DNA of 64,000 nt from CAVRQM01 sp965246915 (GCA_965246915.1 CBDFGB010000025.1:186001-250000); one strand, 5' to 3'. Shown: positions 40,970 through 50,576, counted from the stretch's first letter. Made by a program: numbers and translations. The notes: generated by a model not told the origin, from the letters alone.

Positions 40970-42076
40970 GTGACGCCTCTGTACATCGGCAGCGAGATCT
41001 ATCGCGGTTCCACCTACGGCCCCGGCCATCCGCTGGCCATCCCACGGGTGTCCAGCACCACAGACCTGATCCGCGCCATGGGCTGGTTGCCTGACGCGCA
41101 ATATGTCGATGCGCCGATAGCGACAGTCGGGCAGATCACCCGGTTTCACGATCCGGCATACGTCGCGGCGTTGAAGCGGGCGGAGCTGATCCAGGGGGTC
41201 AGCGACGCGGACCGCGAACGCTTCCGAATCGGCGTCGACGGCAATCCGGTCTATCGCGAGATGTTCTCCCGCCCGGCCACCAGTGCGGGTGGTGCGATCC
41301 TGGCCGCGAACCTGACCGCGGGCGGCGGGGTCGTTCACTGCCCGGGCGGCGGCACGCATCACGGGCGGCGGGACCGAGCCAGCGGCTTCTGCTATCTCAA
41401 CGACCCAGTGCTCATGATACTGACATGGCTCGATCTGGGCGTGCAGCGCGTCGTTTATGTCGACATCGACGCACATCACGGCGACGGCGTGCAGGATGCG
41501 TTTCATCACGACGACCGTGTTCTGACAATCAGCCTTCATGAGGCAGGGCGATGGCCCGGCACCGGCCTTGTCGAGGATCGGGCAGGCGGGGCGGCGAGAA
41601 ACTTGCCGGTTCCGCCGGGACTGAACGATACCGAGTTCCGCATGCTGCTCCATCGCGCGGTCCTGCCGGTCGCGGAGCGGTTTCAGCCGGAAGCGGTGCT
41701 GCTGCAATCCGGCGCCGATGGGCTGGAGGAGGACCCGCTCGCGAAGTTGTCCTTGTCGAACAATGCGCATCTGGAGTCGGTGGCTACCCTGTGCGATCTG
41801 GCACCGCGCTTCGTGGTGGTCGGCGGCGGCGGCTATAACCCCTGGACGGTGGCGCGTTGTTGGGCCGGCATCTGGGCCACGCTGAATGGAATCGTGATCC
41901 CGGATGCAGCCACGCCAAAGGCCGAGGCGGTGCTGCGCGGCCTGACCTTCGCGCGCGCGGCTGGACGCCATCCCCCCGCGCATTGGTTCACGACCCTGCG
42001 CGACGCGCCGCGCGAGGGTAGGGTGCGGCCGGAGATCGAGGATCTCGTCCGACTCACGCTGAAGGAGAATTTGTAG
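40970..42076 (+). CDS. Histone deacetylase family protein (AcuC/acetylpolyamine amidohydrolase-like)
   Basis: 368 residues from GTG 40970; a longer frame from 40877 is open but its N-terminus looks non-coding. Zinc-site motifs are intact: HCPGGGTHHGRRDRASGFCYLND (catalytic His pair), VVYVDIDAHHGDGVQDAF (Asp and His ligands), LQSGADGLEEDPLAKL (second Asp) and GGGGYNPWTVARCW (transition-state Tyr). It deacetylates acetyl-lysine, acetylpolyamine or similar. It diverges from the flavoenzyme gene across 278 bp with no signal I recognise and is followed directly by the DUF192 gene. Confidence 0.92.
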   Translation: MTPLYIGSEIYRGSTYGPGHPLAIPRVSSTTDLIRAMGWLPDAQYVDAPIATVGQITRFHDPAYVAALKRAELIQGVSDADRERFRIGVDGNPVYREMFSRPATSAGGAILAANLTAGGGVVHCPGGGTHHGRRDRASGFCYLNDPVLMILTWLDLGVQRVVYVDIDAHHGDGVQDAFHHDDRVLTISLHEAGRWPGTGLVEDRAGGAARNLPVPPGLNDTEFRMLLHRAVLPVAERFQPEAVLLQSGADGLEEDPLAKLSLSNNAHLESVATLCDLAPRFVVVGGGGYNPWTVARCWAGIWATLNGIVIPDAATPKAEAVLRGLTFARAAGRHPPAHWFTTLRDAPREGRVRPEIEDLVRLTLKENL

Positions 42077-42580
42077 ATGCGCCTTGTTCGAGTGCTGTTC
42101 GCCGCTCTGCTGCTGCTGGCCGGCGTTCCGGGTATCGGCCACGCGGTCGACGCCACGAAGGCGCAAGCGGTGCTCGTGAAGGAGAGGCTGGTCATCGTCA
42201 CCCGCGACGGCGCGCGGCACGATTTCCAGGTCGAGGTCGCGACATCGCTCGACCAGCAGGAGGTGGGGTTGATGTGGCGGACCGTCGTCGATCCGGATGG
42301 CGGGATGCTGTTCGACTGGGGACGCTCGCGGGAGAGCCAGATGTGGATGAAAAACACGCTCGTCTCGCTTGACATGCTGTTCATCGACCAGGCCGGCGTG
42401 GTCCGTCACATCGTCGAGCGCACGACACCGCACAGCCTGGCGGTCATCGACGGTGGCGGGCCGGTGCGCGCGACCCTCGAATTGGCGGCCGGGACGGCGG
42501 AGAGGCTCGATATCCGGGTGGGCGACCGAGTCGAGCAGCGGATTTTCGGCGGCCACGCCACGTCGCAGGCCGCACCTTAG
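42077..42580 (+). CDS. Exported DUF192 family protein
   Basis: 167 residues, ATG immediately after the previous TAG. Signal peptide MRLVRVLFAALLLLAGVPGIGHA. The mature domain has the DUF192 hallmarks: VEVATSLDQQEVGLMWRTVV, GGMLFDWG, MWMKNTLVSLDMLFID and LELAAGTAERLDIRVGDRV. The family's biochemical role is not established. It ends 39 bp before tRNA-Pro. Confidence 0.92.
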   Translation: MRLVRVLFAALLLLAGVPGIGHAVDATKAQAVLVKERLVIVTRDGARHDFQVEVATSLDQQEVGLMWRTVVDPDGGMLFDWGRSRESQMWMKNTLVSLDMLFIDQAGVVRHIVERTTPHSLAVIDGGGPVRATLELAAGTAERLDIRVGDRVEQRIFGGHATSQAAP

Positions 42581-42619
42581 CGTTCGGCCGCAGGTCTGAT
42601 ATAGACGCGAGTGGTCGAT

Positions 42620-42696
42620 CGGGGCGTGGCGCAGCCTGGTAGCGCGCGTGTTTTGGGTACACGAGGCCGCCGGTTCGAGTCCGGCCGCCCCGACCA
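42620..42696 (+). tRNA. tRNA-Pro (anticodon TGG)
   Basis: A 77-nt cloverleaf: acceptor CGGGGCG/CGCCCCG, D arm GGCGCAGCCTGGTAGCGC, anticodon stem CGTGT/ACACG around loop TTTGGGT (anticodon TGG), T arm GCCGG-TTCGAGT-CCGGC, discriminator A and an encoded CCA. All stems pair fully. Confidence 0.98.
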
Positions 42697-42717
42697 ATGT
42701 CTGGAGAGACAGTTCGC

Positions 42718-43026
42718 ATGGCCCGTGCCCGCATTTTTCGCCACCCCAAGACCGCGATGCAGTCTGGTCGTGCCGGCACGGAAGATTGGGTCCTGGAGTG
42801 GGAGCCGTCCGCGCGGCAATCGTCCGACCCGCTTATGGGTTGGACCGGCCAGGGCGACACTCAGGCGCAGGTCCGGCTTCGTTTTTCCACGAGAGAGGAC
42901 GCGGTGGCCTATGCCGAGCGGCGGGGGCTTTCGGTCAGCGTGGAGTTGCCGCCAGTGCATCGCGAGCGACCGAAAGGGTATGCCGATAATTTCCGCTTTG
43001 GCCGGGCGGAGAACTGGACACACTAA
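42718..43026 (+). CDS. NADH:ubiquinone oxidoreductase NDUFS4-like accessory subunit
   Basis: 102 residues from ATG 42718 (GGAGAG 9 bp upstream); the ATG at 42697, directly after the tRNA CCA, is an alternative. Family features: ARIFRHPKTAMQSGRAGTEDWVLEW at the N-terminus, PLMGWTGQGDTQAQVRLRF in the middle, and the C-terminal PKGYADNFRFGRAENWTH. The family occurs in alphaproteobacterial and mitochondrial complex I and is a good taxonomic marker. It lies between two tRNA genes. Confidence 0.95.
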   Translation: MARARIFRHPKTAMQSGRAGTEDWVLEWEPSARQSSDPLMGWTGQGDTQAQVRLRFSTREDAVAYAERRGLSVSVELPPVHRERPKGYADNFRFGRAENWTH

Positions 43027-43035
43027 ACGTGCGAC

Positions 43036-43112
43036 GCGCCCTTAGCTCAGGTGGATAGAGCGGCGGCCTTCTAATCCGCATGTCGGGGGTTCGAGTCCCT
43101 CAGGGCGCGCCA
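43036..43112 (+). tRNA. tRNA-Arg (anticodon TCT)
   Basis: A 77-nt cloverleaf: acceptor GCGCCCT/AGGGCGC, D arm GCTC...GAGC, loop CTTCTAA (anticodon TCT), T arm GGGGG-TTCGAGT-CCCTC, discriminator G and encoded CCA. The anticodon stem reads GCGGC/TCCGC, leaving a C-T mismatch next to the loop where the usual tRNA-Arg has a C-G pair. The 3' end overlaps the end of the SRPBCC gene on the opposite strand. Confidence 0.97.
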
Positions 43113-43576
43113 TCCTTGTTTGGCGTCGTCAGAAGCGCGACGAGCTGGTCGGTGGCCACGCCCCAGCCTGTCTCGAACCCCATGTCCTTGTGCGCGTCCC
43201 GGTCCGCCGCGGTCCAGTGCCGCACCCGGGCCGTGTAGCGAGTCCCGGAGCCCTCCGGCTCGAACGTCAGCACAACCGTCATGAACGGTTTCGCGGAGGG
43301 TTCCCACGCCGCGACATAGGCATCGGTAAACACCAGGCGACGGTTGTCGATGACCTCCAGATAGACGCCGCGGTTCGGGAAATCGACGCCGTCGGGGCCG
43401 CGCATGACGACCAGGCTCGAGCCTCCGGGACGCACATCGAGTTCGGCATGCGTCGTCACATAGGGCGGCGGCGTGAACCACTGCGTTATCAATGATGGGT
43501 CGGTCCAAGCCCGGTTGACCTGCTCCGGCGGCGCATCGATGCTGCGGGTCAGGACGAGGTCGAGATCATCTCTCAT
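43100..43576 (-). CDS. SRPBCC (AHSA1-like) family protein
   Basis: 158 residues from the ATG at 43576 behind AGGAG. The START-like/AHSA1 pattern is clear: LVLTRSIDAPPEQVNRAWTDPSLITQWF, then DVRPGGSSLVVMRGPDG, LTFEPEGSGTRYTARVRHW and a C-terminal helix. It is a soluble hydrophobic-cavity protein of unknown ligand. Its last four codons and stop lie inside the 3' end of tRNA-Arg (43100-43112) on the other strand, so both genes share 13 bp. Confidence 0.9.
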   Translation of the reverse strand: MRDDLDLVLTRSIDAPPEQVNRAWTDPSLITQWFTPPPYVTTHAELDVRPGGSSLVVMRGPDGVDFPNRGVYLEVIDNRRLVFTDAYVAAWEPSAKPFMTVVLTFEPEGSGTRYTARVRHWTAADRDAHKDMGFETGWGVATDQLVALLTTPNKDGAP

Positions 43577-43590
43577 AGCTGTCTCCTGCA

Positions 43591-43935
43591 CTATCCAAAC
43601 GCGAACCCGGCGACGACAAGATAGCCAATACCCGCCAACGCCGCGTGGGTCAGGATCATTGCCATGCCGACGGGGCGGCCCCGCCAGGCCCGCCAGGCGA
43701 CGAACAGCCCGACCAGCAGCCCGAGGCCGACCAGCGCCACGGCATCGGTGGCGAATGGCCCGACGATCGCAGCTCGCGACCAGGCGACCGCGAGCGCCGC
43801 CAGTCCGGTGGCCCCTGCCACGCCATGTACGGCCGGCCAACGCGAAAAGGCGCCACGATCGTCCGGGTTGGTGCCCGCGAGCCACAAGCCCAGCAGCACG
43901 GCGACCGACAGGACCGCGAAGGCCGCGAGCAGCAT
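43591..43935 (-). CDS. Small four-helix membrane protein of unknown function
   Basis: 114 residues with about four membrane segments (LLAAFAVLSVAVLLGLWLAG, GVAGATGLAALAVAW, ALVGLGLLVGLFVAW, ILTHAALAGIGYLVVAG). No cytochrome ligand pattern or known motif is evident. Its start shares one base with the stop region of the CDF transporter gene upstream, and it ends 14 bp before the SRPBCC start, so the three are likely one transcript. Confidence 0.78.
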   Translation of the reverse strand: MLLAAFAVLSVAVLLGLWLAGTNPDDRGAFSRWPAVHGVAGATGLAALAVAWSRAAIVGPFATDAVALVGLGLLVGLFVAWRAWRGRPVGMAMILTHAALAGIGYLVVAGFAFG

Positions 43936-44822
43936 CAGACCACCACGACGCCGTGATGTTTGGCCTTGTGCGGCGGTTCCAGATGGATGCTGACCTGCAT
44001 GCCCTCCATCTCGGTCTCCAAGGCCTGCTCGATGCGGTCGCAGATTTCGTGCGCGGTCGCCACGGTCATCTCGCCGGGCACGACGAGGTGGAATTCCAGG
44101 AACGTCAGCCTGCCCGCATGGCGGGTGCGAAGGTCATGCGCCTCGATCGCCCCTTCCGCGTGTTCCGAGACGACCTCGCGAATGCGCGCGATCGTGGCCT
44201 CCGGGGGTGCCGCGTCCATCAGTCCTCCGACCGAGGAGCCGATCACCAGCATGCCTGACACCAGGACATAGACCGCGGTGGCGGCGGCCAACAGCGGGTC
44301 GAGCCAGTGCAGGCCCGTGGCGACAACCAAGCCAACGCCGATCGCCACGCCGACGGATGTCACCGTGTCGGCCATGAGATGTCGACCATCGGCGCCGAGG
44401 GCTGGGGACCGCAGGGCACGGCCAGCGCGGATCAGCCGGCTGGCCCAGGCGAAATTGATGACGGTAGCCAAGGCATTGATGCCAATCCCGAGCAGCGGGG
44501 CTTCGATCGGGACGGGTTCGCGCCAGGCCCCCCAGGCGCTCCGCAGGATGACGCCCGCCGCGACGACGATCAGCACGCCCTCGATAACCGCCGCGAAGAA
44601 CTCCGCCTTGGCGTGGCCATACGGATGGTTGGCATCGGCGGGCTTGGCTGCGAATCGCAGCGCGAGCAGCGCGATGGCGGCCGCGGCCACGTTGACGACG
44701 GTTTCAGCCGCATCGGAAAACAGCGCGGCACTTCCGGTCAGCCACCACGCGGCCCCCTTCAAGCCGAGGACGACGAGCCCCACGCCGATGCTGGCGGCGG
44801 CGAGACGGACTGCGGACTGCAT
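43935..44822 (-). CDS. Cation diffusion facilitator family transporter
   Basis: 295 residues, six membrane segments in the first ~210. Metal-site motifs are in helix II (LFSDAAETVVNV) and helix V (HLMADTVTSVGV), and the first cytoplasmic loop has DANHPYGHAKAEFFAA. The C-terminal ~80 residues form the cytosolic ferredoxin-like domain (LTFLEFHLVVPGEMTVATAH). It exports Zn2+, Co2+, Fe2+ or similar in exchange for protons. The family assignment is firm and the metal is not known. Confidence 0.95.
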   Translation of the reverse strand: MQSAVRLAAASIGVGLVVLGLKGAAWWLTGSAALFSDAAETVVNVAAAAIALLALRFAAKPADANHPYGHAKAEFFAAVIEGVLIVVAAGVILRSAWGAWREPVPIEAPLLGIGINALATVINFAWASRLIRAGRALRSPALGADGRHLMADTVTSVGVAIGVGLVVATGLHWLDPLLAAATAVYVLVSGMLVIGSSVGGLMDAAPPEATIARIREVVSEHAEGAIEAHDLRTRHAGRLTFLEFHLVVPGEMTVATAHEICDRIEQALETEMEGMQVSIHLEPPHKAKHHGVVVV

Positions 44823-44846
44823 GAGGCGGGTTTAGCAGCCGGGGCA

Positions 44847-44873
44847 GGGCGGCGTCACCCGCGAGCGCCGCCC
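44847..44873. promoter_or_regulatory. Inverted repeat in the CDF / alkene reductase divergent region
   Basis: GGGCGGCG (44847-44854) and CGCCGCCC (44866-44873) make a perfect 8-bp stem with an 11-nt loop, 25 bp upstream of the CDF start on the minus strand. It could be a leader hairpin or an operator for a metal-responsive regulator. A 15-mer shared with 15765-15779 lies further right at 44942-44956. Confidence 0.3.
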
Positions 44874-44985
44874 GCGCATCGGTCGTTCGGTTACTCTTGT
44901 TATAGCGCCTGTTCGCGGATCGCCTCTAATGCCGCCCGGTCGTCGACCCATCTTAGACGCCGATTATTCCATAAGGGCCACCCGC

Positions 44986-46098
44986 ATGTCCGTCGATCCG
45001 CTTTTCCAGCCCCTGAACCTTGGCGCGCTCTCGCTCGAACACCGCGTTGTCATGGCGCCCCTGACCCGCCTGCGCGCCGCTCGTCCAGGCGATACGCCCC
45101 GCCCGTGGCACGCTGAATACTACGGTCAGCGCGCAAGCTCGGGCGGCTTGGTCATCACCGAGGCAACCGATATCAGCGAGCAAGCGCGCGGCTACCCGGG
45201 AGCACCCGGCATCTACAGCCCCGAACAAATCACCGGTTGGCGGCGCGTCACCGCGGCGGTGCATGCGAAGGGCGGCCGTATCGTCTCCCAGATCTGGCAT
45301 ACCGGCCGGGTCTCGCACTCGTCGATGCAGCCGGGCGGCGCGACGCCGGTCTCCTCGTCGGCGCGCCCCGTCACCGGAGCCGAGCATCTCGACGTGAATT
45401 TTGCGCCGGTACCGTTCGAGACTCCGCGCGCGCTGGAGTTGGAGGAGATCGCGGCGCTTGTAGAAACCTTCGCGCAGGCGACTCGCAACGCCCGCGAGGC
45501 CGGCTTCGACGGGGTAGAGATCCACTCCGCCAATGGCTACCTGATCGACCAGTTCCTGCAGGACAACGTAAACGTCCGCGCCGATCAGTATGGCGGCTCG
45601 GCCGCGAACCGTGCTCGATTCCTGTTGGAGGTCGTCGACGCCGCCGCCGCCGCGTGGAGCGCCGACCGGGTTGGTGTACGCCTCTCGCCGTGGGGAACAT
45701 TCAACGACATGGGCGATAGCAATCCGGGTGCGCTGTATGACCACGTAGGCCAGGCGCTGGGCGCGCGCGGCCTTGCCTATCTGCACGTCGTCGAGCCTCG
45801 CGCCGATCAGAGCAGCGACGTGAACGCGATCGATCCGAACGCGCCCGACGCAGCGGCCCGGGTTAAGGCGGCCTTTGGCGGGCACGTGATCTCGGCCGGC
45901 GGTTATGTCGGCGAAACCGCCCGGGCGGCCATCGCCGAGGGTCGTGCCGACGCGATCGCCTTCGGCCGGCTGTTCATTGCCAACCCCGATCTCGCGGAGC
46001 GCCTGCGCCGGGGGGCATCGCTCAACCAGTACGACCGCTCGACGTTCTATGGCGGTGACGCAAAGGGCTATACCGACTACCCCGCGCTGGCTGCCTAA
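44986..46098 (+). CDS. Alkene reductase of the old yellow enzyme family
   Basis: 370 residues, ATG at 44986. FMN-barrel motifs: FQPLNLGALSLEHRVVMAPLTRLRA, SQIWHTGRVSH, GFDGVEIHSANGYLIDQFLQD with the His/Asn substrate-binding pair, and GRLFIANPDLAERL at the phosphate site. Such NemA-type enzymes reduce activated C=C bonds, N-ethylmaleimide, nitro esters and quinone-like electrophiles with NADPH. It diverges from the CDF exporter gene. No TetR/NemR regulator is adjacent. Confidence 0.93.
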   Translation: MSVDPLFQPLNLGALSLEHRVVMAPLTRLRAARPGDTPRPWHAEYYGQRASSGGLVITEATDISEQARGYPGAPGIYSPEQITGWRRVTAAVHAKGGRIVSQIWHTGRVSHSSMQPGGATPVSSSARPVTGAEHLDVNFAPVPFETPRALELEEIAALVETFAQATRNAREAGFDGVEIHSANGYLIDQFLQDNVNVRADQYGGSAANRARFLLEVVDAAAAAWSADRVGVRLSPWGTFNDMGDSNPGALYDHVGQALGARGLAYLHVVEPRADQSSDVNAIDPNAPDAAARVKAAFGGHVISAGGYVGETARAAIAEGRADAIAFGRLFIANPDLAERLRRGASLNQYDRSTFYGGDAKGYTDYPALAA

Positions 46099-46116
46099 AC
46101 CTATGGCGAGCAACCC

Positions 46117-46133
46117 CTCCCGCGGCGCGGGAG
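46117..46133. terminator. Hairpin between convergent genes
   Basis: CTCCCGC-GGC-GCGGGAG is a perfect 7-bp stem with a 3-nt loop, extended by CC/GG around a bulged A. It is centred in the 51-bp gap between the convergent alkene reductase and cysK stops and could end transcription from both sides. There is no U-tract. Confidence 0.5.
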
Positions 46134-46149
46134 AGGAACGCCCGGATCG

Positions 46150-47136
46150 TCAGAGCCCAGCGAACAGCGCGGTGGATAGATAGCGTTCGGCGAAGCTCGG
46201 GGCGATCGCTACCACCAATTTGCCGGCGTTGGCCGGATCACGCGCCAGGCCGATGGCGGCGTGCAATGCGGCGCCCGAGGAAATGCCTATCGGGAGGCCG
46301 TCAGAGAGCGCGCAGGCCCGGGCGGCAGACAGGCCCTCCCGCTCGCTTACTCGGATGATGCCGTCCATCAGGCTCATGTCGAGGTTCGTCGGCTGAAAGC
46401 CTGGCCCGATCCCCTGCAACCCGTGTGGCCCAGGCTCGTCGCCCGACAGCACCGCGCTCTCGGCTGGCTCGACCACGAACACCCGAAGTCCGGCGCGACG
46501 CGGCTTGAGCGCACGGGCGATGCCTGTCAGCGTCCCGCCAGTGCCGGCACCGCCCACCACGACGTCGACTTCGCCGGCCGTATCGGTCCAGATCTCCTCG
46601 GCGGTGGTCGCTTCGTGGATCGCCGGATTGGCCGGGTTGTCGAACTGTCGCGGCATCCATGCGCCGGGCGTGGCGGCCAGGATCGCCTCGGCCTCGGCAA
46701 TCGCGCCTGCCATGCCTTGTTTGGCGGCGGTCAATCGGACCTCGACGCCCATTAGCTTCAGCATCTTGCGACGTTCGATCGAGGCCCCTTCCGGCATCGT
46801 GACGACGAGCCGGTAGCCGCGCGCAGCCGCGACGAACGCCAGCGCGATCCCGGTATTGCCGCTGGTCGGCTCGACGATCACCGAGCGATCCGGCGCGATG
46901 AGACCCTCGGCCTCTGCCGCGGCGATCATGGCGAGCCCGATGCGGTCCTTGACCGAACCGAGTGGATTGAAGAATTCGAGTTTCAAAGCGAGGTCGGCGA
47001 CTAGTCCCTCGGTGGCGGTAAGGCGCGGAACTCGAACCAGCGGCGTGCCGCCGACGACGTCTTGGATGCTCGCAAAAATGCGCCCATACGCCCGAACCGG
47101 CGGCGGATATGCGGATGCGTCGGTCAGTCGGTCCAT
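46150..47136 (-). CDS. cysK: Cysteine synthase (O-acetylserine sulfhydrylase)
   Basis: 328 residues from the ATG at 47136 (GAGG 5 bp upstream). The PLP lysine is in FFNPLGSVKDRIGLAM near 56, the substrate loop is VEPTSGNTGIALAF near 80, and the phosphate-binding loop is GGAGTGGTLTG near 190, all as in CysK. It makes cysteine from O-acetylserine and sulfide. It is divergent from an Rrf2-type regulator 97 bp away, which is a common pairing for cysteine control. Confidence 0.93.
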   Translation of the reverse strand: MDRLTDASAYPPPVRAYGRIFASIQDVVGGTPLVRVPRLTATEGLVADLALKLEFFNPLGSVKDRIGLAMIAAAEAEGLIAPDRSVIVEPTSGNTGIALAFVAAARGYRLVVTMPEGASIERRKMLKLMGVEVRLTAAKQGMAGAIAEAEAILAATPGAWMPRQFDNPANPAIHEATTAEEIWTDTAGEVDVVVGGAGTGGTLTGIARALKPRRAGLRVFVVEPAESAVLSGDEPGPHGLQGIGPGFQPTNLDMSLMDGIIRVSEREGLSAARACALSDGLPIGISSGAALHAAIGLARDPANAGKLVVAIAPSFAERYLSTALFAGL

Positions 47137-47156
47137 CAATTCCTCGCCGGATGAGG

Positions 47157-47176
47157 CGGGTCTTGCGCACGACCCG
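47157..47176. promoter_or_regulatory. Inverted repeat between cysK and the Rrf2 gene
   Basis: CGGGTC (47157-47162) and GACCCG (47171-47176) are a perfect 6-bp inverted repeat spaced by 8 bp, 20 bp upstream of cysK in the divergent region. It is a candidate site for the Rrf2 regulator; binding is inferred from position only. Confidence 0.35.
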
Positions 47177-47233
47177 TCGTTATCACACTCTATATGCGTG
47201 CAATCACCACAGCAGGACAAGCAGGCGGACTCG

Positions 47234-47698
47234 GTGCCCTGCGCCGGTTTGATCCGACGGGATCGGGCGATGGTTGCGATCACGATCCTTCTGGACGTGG
47301 CGTTTCACGGCGGACGATCCAGCACGGTCAGCGCCGCAGATATCGCGGAGCGGCTCGGCATGGCCAGGCGGGGCATGGAACCGCTGTTGCAAACGCTGTC
47401 GCGCGGCAGCCTCCTGGAAAGCGTACGCGGACCAAGGGGCGGCTACCGGCTCGGCCGCGCGCGGCGAGATATTCGGCTCACGGAGATCGTCACCGTGGCC
47501 CTCGCGGACGACGCGGCGGACGCGCCGGATGGTCCGTCGGGCAGGCTTCAGGAGGCGGTGGTCGACGCTCTTTGGCACGAATTGGACCAGGCGCTGCAGG
47601 CCCGGCTCGGGGCGCTCACGCTCGATGACTTGGTCCGGCGGGCATCCGCGGCCGGTATGCGGCGTCCAACCGCCGAGCCGATCACCTTCGCGATTTAA
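47234..47698 (+). CDS. Rrf2 family transcriptional regulator
   Basis: 154 residues from GTG 47234; an in-frame GTG about 12 codons upstream is possible. The N-terminus LIRRDRAMVAITILLDVAFHGG and helix-turn-helix SAADIAERLGMARRGMEPLLQTLSRGSLL are typical, as is the wing GPRGGYRLGRA. The three cysteines that hold an Fe-S cluster in IscR/NsrR are absent, so this resembles the cysteine-sensing CymR-type regulators. Divergent pairing with cysK supports control of sulfur assimilation. Confidence 0.87.
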   Translation: MPCAGLIRRDRAMVAITILLDVAFHGGRSSTVSAADIAERLGMARRGMEPLLQTLSRGSLLESVRGPRGGYRLGRARRDIRLTEIVTVALADDAADAPDGPSGRLQEAVVDALWHELDQALQARLGALTLDDLVRRASAAGMRRPTAEPITFAI

Positions 47699-47710
47699 TC
47701 TCGTTGCCGG

Positions 47711-47878
47711 TCAGGACGCCAGAAATACGGCGACGCTGACGGCAATCATGAGTGCGCTGACGAGCGCCACTTGTCGGGCGGGCAGTGGACGGTCGTGGCC
47801 GTCAATCAACAAGACTGCGGACGGTCCCCCTGACCGGCACGTTGAGACGTGATTGCTTGGTAGAACCCCGTCCGACAT
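47711..47878 (-). CDS. Possible small single-helix membrane protein
   Basis: 55 residues from the ATG at 47878. The C-terminal half is one hydrophobic helix (VALVSALMIAVSVAVFLAS) after a polar stretch. No ribosome site is convincing and third-position GC is lower than in neighbouring genes, so it may be chance. It is the only coding candidate in the 260-bp gap between the Rrf2 gene and the DUF934 gene. Confidence 0.3.
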   Translation of the reverse strand: MSDGVLPSNHVSTCRSGGPSAVLLIDGHDRPLPARQVALVSALMIAVSVAVFLAS

Positions 47879-47958
47879 CGTTCGATCCCCCAATTCACAT
47901 CAGAACTGAGATATATCACATCAGAGCCAACGGACAAGGAGTAGCGTTGAATTTGCCG

Positions 47959-48400
47959 TCAAACCACTTGGAAAGGCAGGGCCGTTCGACGAATCCACGG
48001 CAGAGCGCGGGGATTTCCGGAGAGATCTCCGGTGAGGCGAAGCGCTGCTGCCCAGGGCGCCAGGTTTGACCCATCCGGGAGCGCCACCGTGCTAAACCCG
48101 ACGCGCAGCAACGCGACGTATTGGTCGGGCAGGACGTGGCCCGCCGCGCGGATCTCGCCGCCGAAATCGTGGTGCTCCCGAAGGGCACGCGCGGCGGTAA
48201 AGCCGCGTCCGTCGCGGAACCCTGGAAACGGCACGATGACGAGGCCGATGCACGCGAGATGGCGCAGGATCGGCTCCAGTTCGGCGCCTGACGCGAGTTG
48301 GACGCCCAATCCATGGTCGAGCCCAGCCGTTGTCTCCAAATTCTCCGCGGTGAGGATCGCCTGGTCCGCCCAGGCATCCGGGACGACTTTTGCCATCCGA

Positions 48401-48411
<11 letters not shown>
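47959..48411 (-). CDS. DUF934 family protein of the sulfite reductase operon
   Basis: 150 residues from the ATG at 48411, overlapping the cysI end by 11 bp. Recognisable by GVQLASGAELEPILRHLACIGLVIVPFPGFRDGRGFTAARALRE and ALLRVGFSTVALPD. DUF934 proteins regularly follow cysI in alpha- and betaproteobacteria and are thought to assist assimilatory sulfite reduction; the biochemical role is not known. The usual next gene, cysH, is not present here. Confidence 0.9.
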
Positions 48412-50109
<1,698 letters not shown>

Positions 50110-50110
<1 letters not shown>

Positions 50111-50415
50111 CAGCCGACTCCGTCCGTGTGGGCCTGGATCCCAAGGTCGAGCCGGACGCTTGGACCACGGGCGCGAATCATCTCGCGCACGCTCCCAGGC
50201 GTCACGCGACCGTCATGAGCAAAGATTTCTGTCCTGTAGACCCCGACCACGAGTTGCCGGGCCACGTCCTTTTGTGCCTCTGCGAGCACGGCATCGACGT
50301 GATCGGAGGCGTAGACGGCTGCTTGAGCGATGGGTTCGACCCAGTCGCCGGCCGCGTTGCGCCAGACGGCCACGCCATCGCACAGACGATTTGCAGTGAT
50401 CACGGCGTGGTTCAT
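50110..50415 (-). CDS. DUF2849 family protein
   Basis: 101 residues. Starts MNHAVITANRLCDGVAVWRNAAGDWVEPI and contains VGVYRTEIFAHDGRVTPGSVREMIRARGPSVR, the pattern of the small DUF2849 proteins encoded before cysI in alphaproteobacteria. Function unknown. In many genomes cysG (siroheme synthase) precedes it; here the upstream gene is pstS on the opposite strand. Confidence 0.9.
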
Positions 50416-50513
50416 GCATCAAATCCAGGTTGAAGGACGGCGGCACCGGTGAGGTGAGCTCTTTCCACCAGTGTGAGTGCCAGTTCGGTGCTTTATACTC
50501 TCGATGGCCGTTG

Positions 50514-50548
50514 TGGAAACCCCGGGCGAGGAAACGGCCGGGTTTCCA
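50514..50548. other. Long GC-rich hairpin between the sulfite reductase operon and pstS
   Basis: TGGAAACCC (50514-50522) pairs with GGGTTTCCA (50540-50548), extended by two G-C pairs across one bulged C. It abuts the Pho box on its right. On the minus strand it lies about 100 bp upstream of the DUF2849-cysI start and could be part of that leader, or an insulator between two divergent promoters. I saw no match to SAM riboswitch consensus. Confidence 0.5.
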
Positions 50549-50576
50549 TGTCATAAAACCTTCACGAAACTGCAAT
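50548..50576 (+). promoter_or_regulatory. Pho box with three 11-bp-spaced repeats upstream of pstS
   Basis: ATGTCAT-AAAA-CCTTCAC-GAAA-CTGCAAT fits the PhoB consensus CTGTCAT with A-rich 4-bp spacers; the three 7-mers match at 6/7, 5/7 and 5/7 positions with exact 11-bp phase. It ends 100 bp before the pstS ATG. PhoB encoded at 55292 would bind here under phosphate starvation and so control its own operon. Confidence 0.75.

Noticed and set aside
40931..42697. 588-codon minus-strand open frame over the histone-deacetylase gene and tRNA-Pro
   Set aside because: It reads antisense through a clear enzyme gene and a tRNA; composition is that of a high-GC shadow frame.
50416..50560. Possible SAM riboswitch before the DUF2849-cysI operon
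   Set aside because: There is a strong hairpin but no match to SAM-I or SAM-II core sequences that I could recognise.
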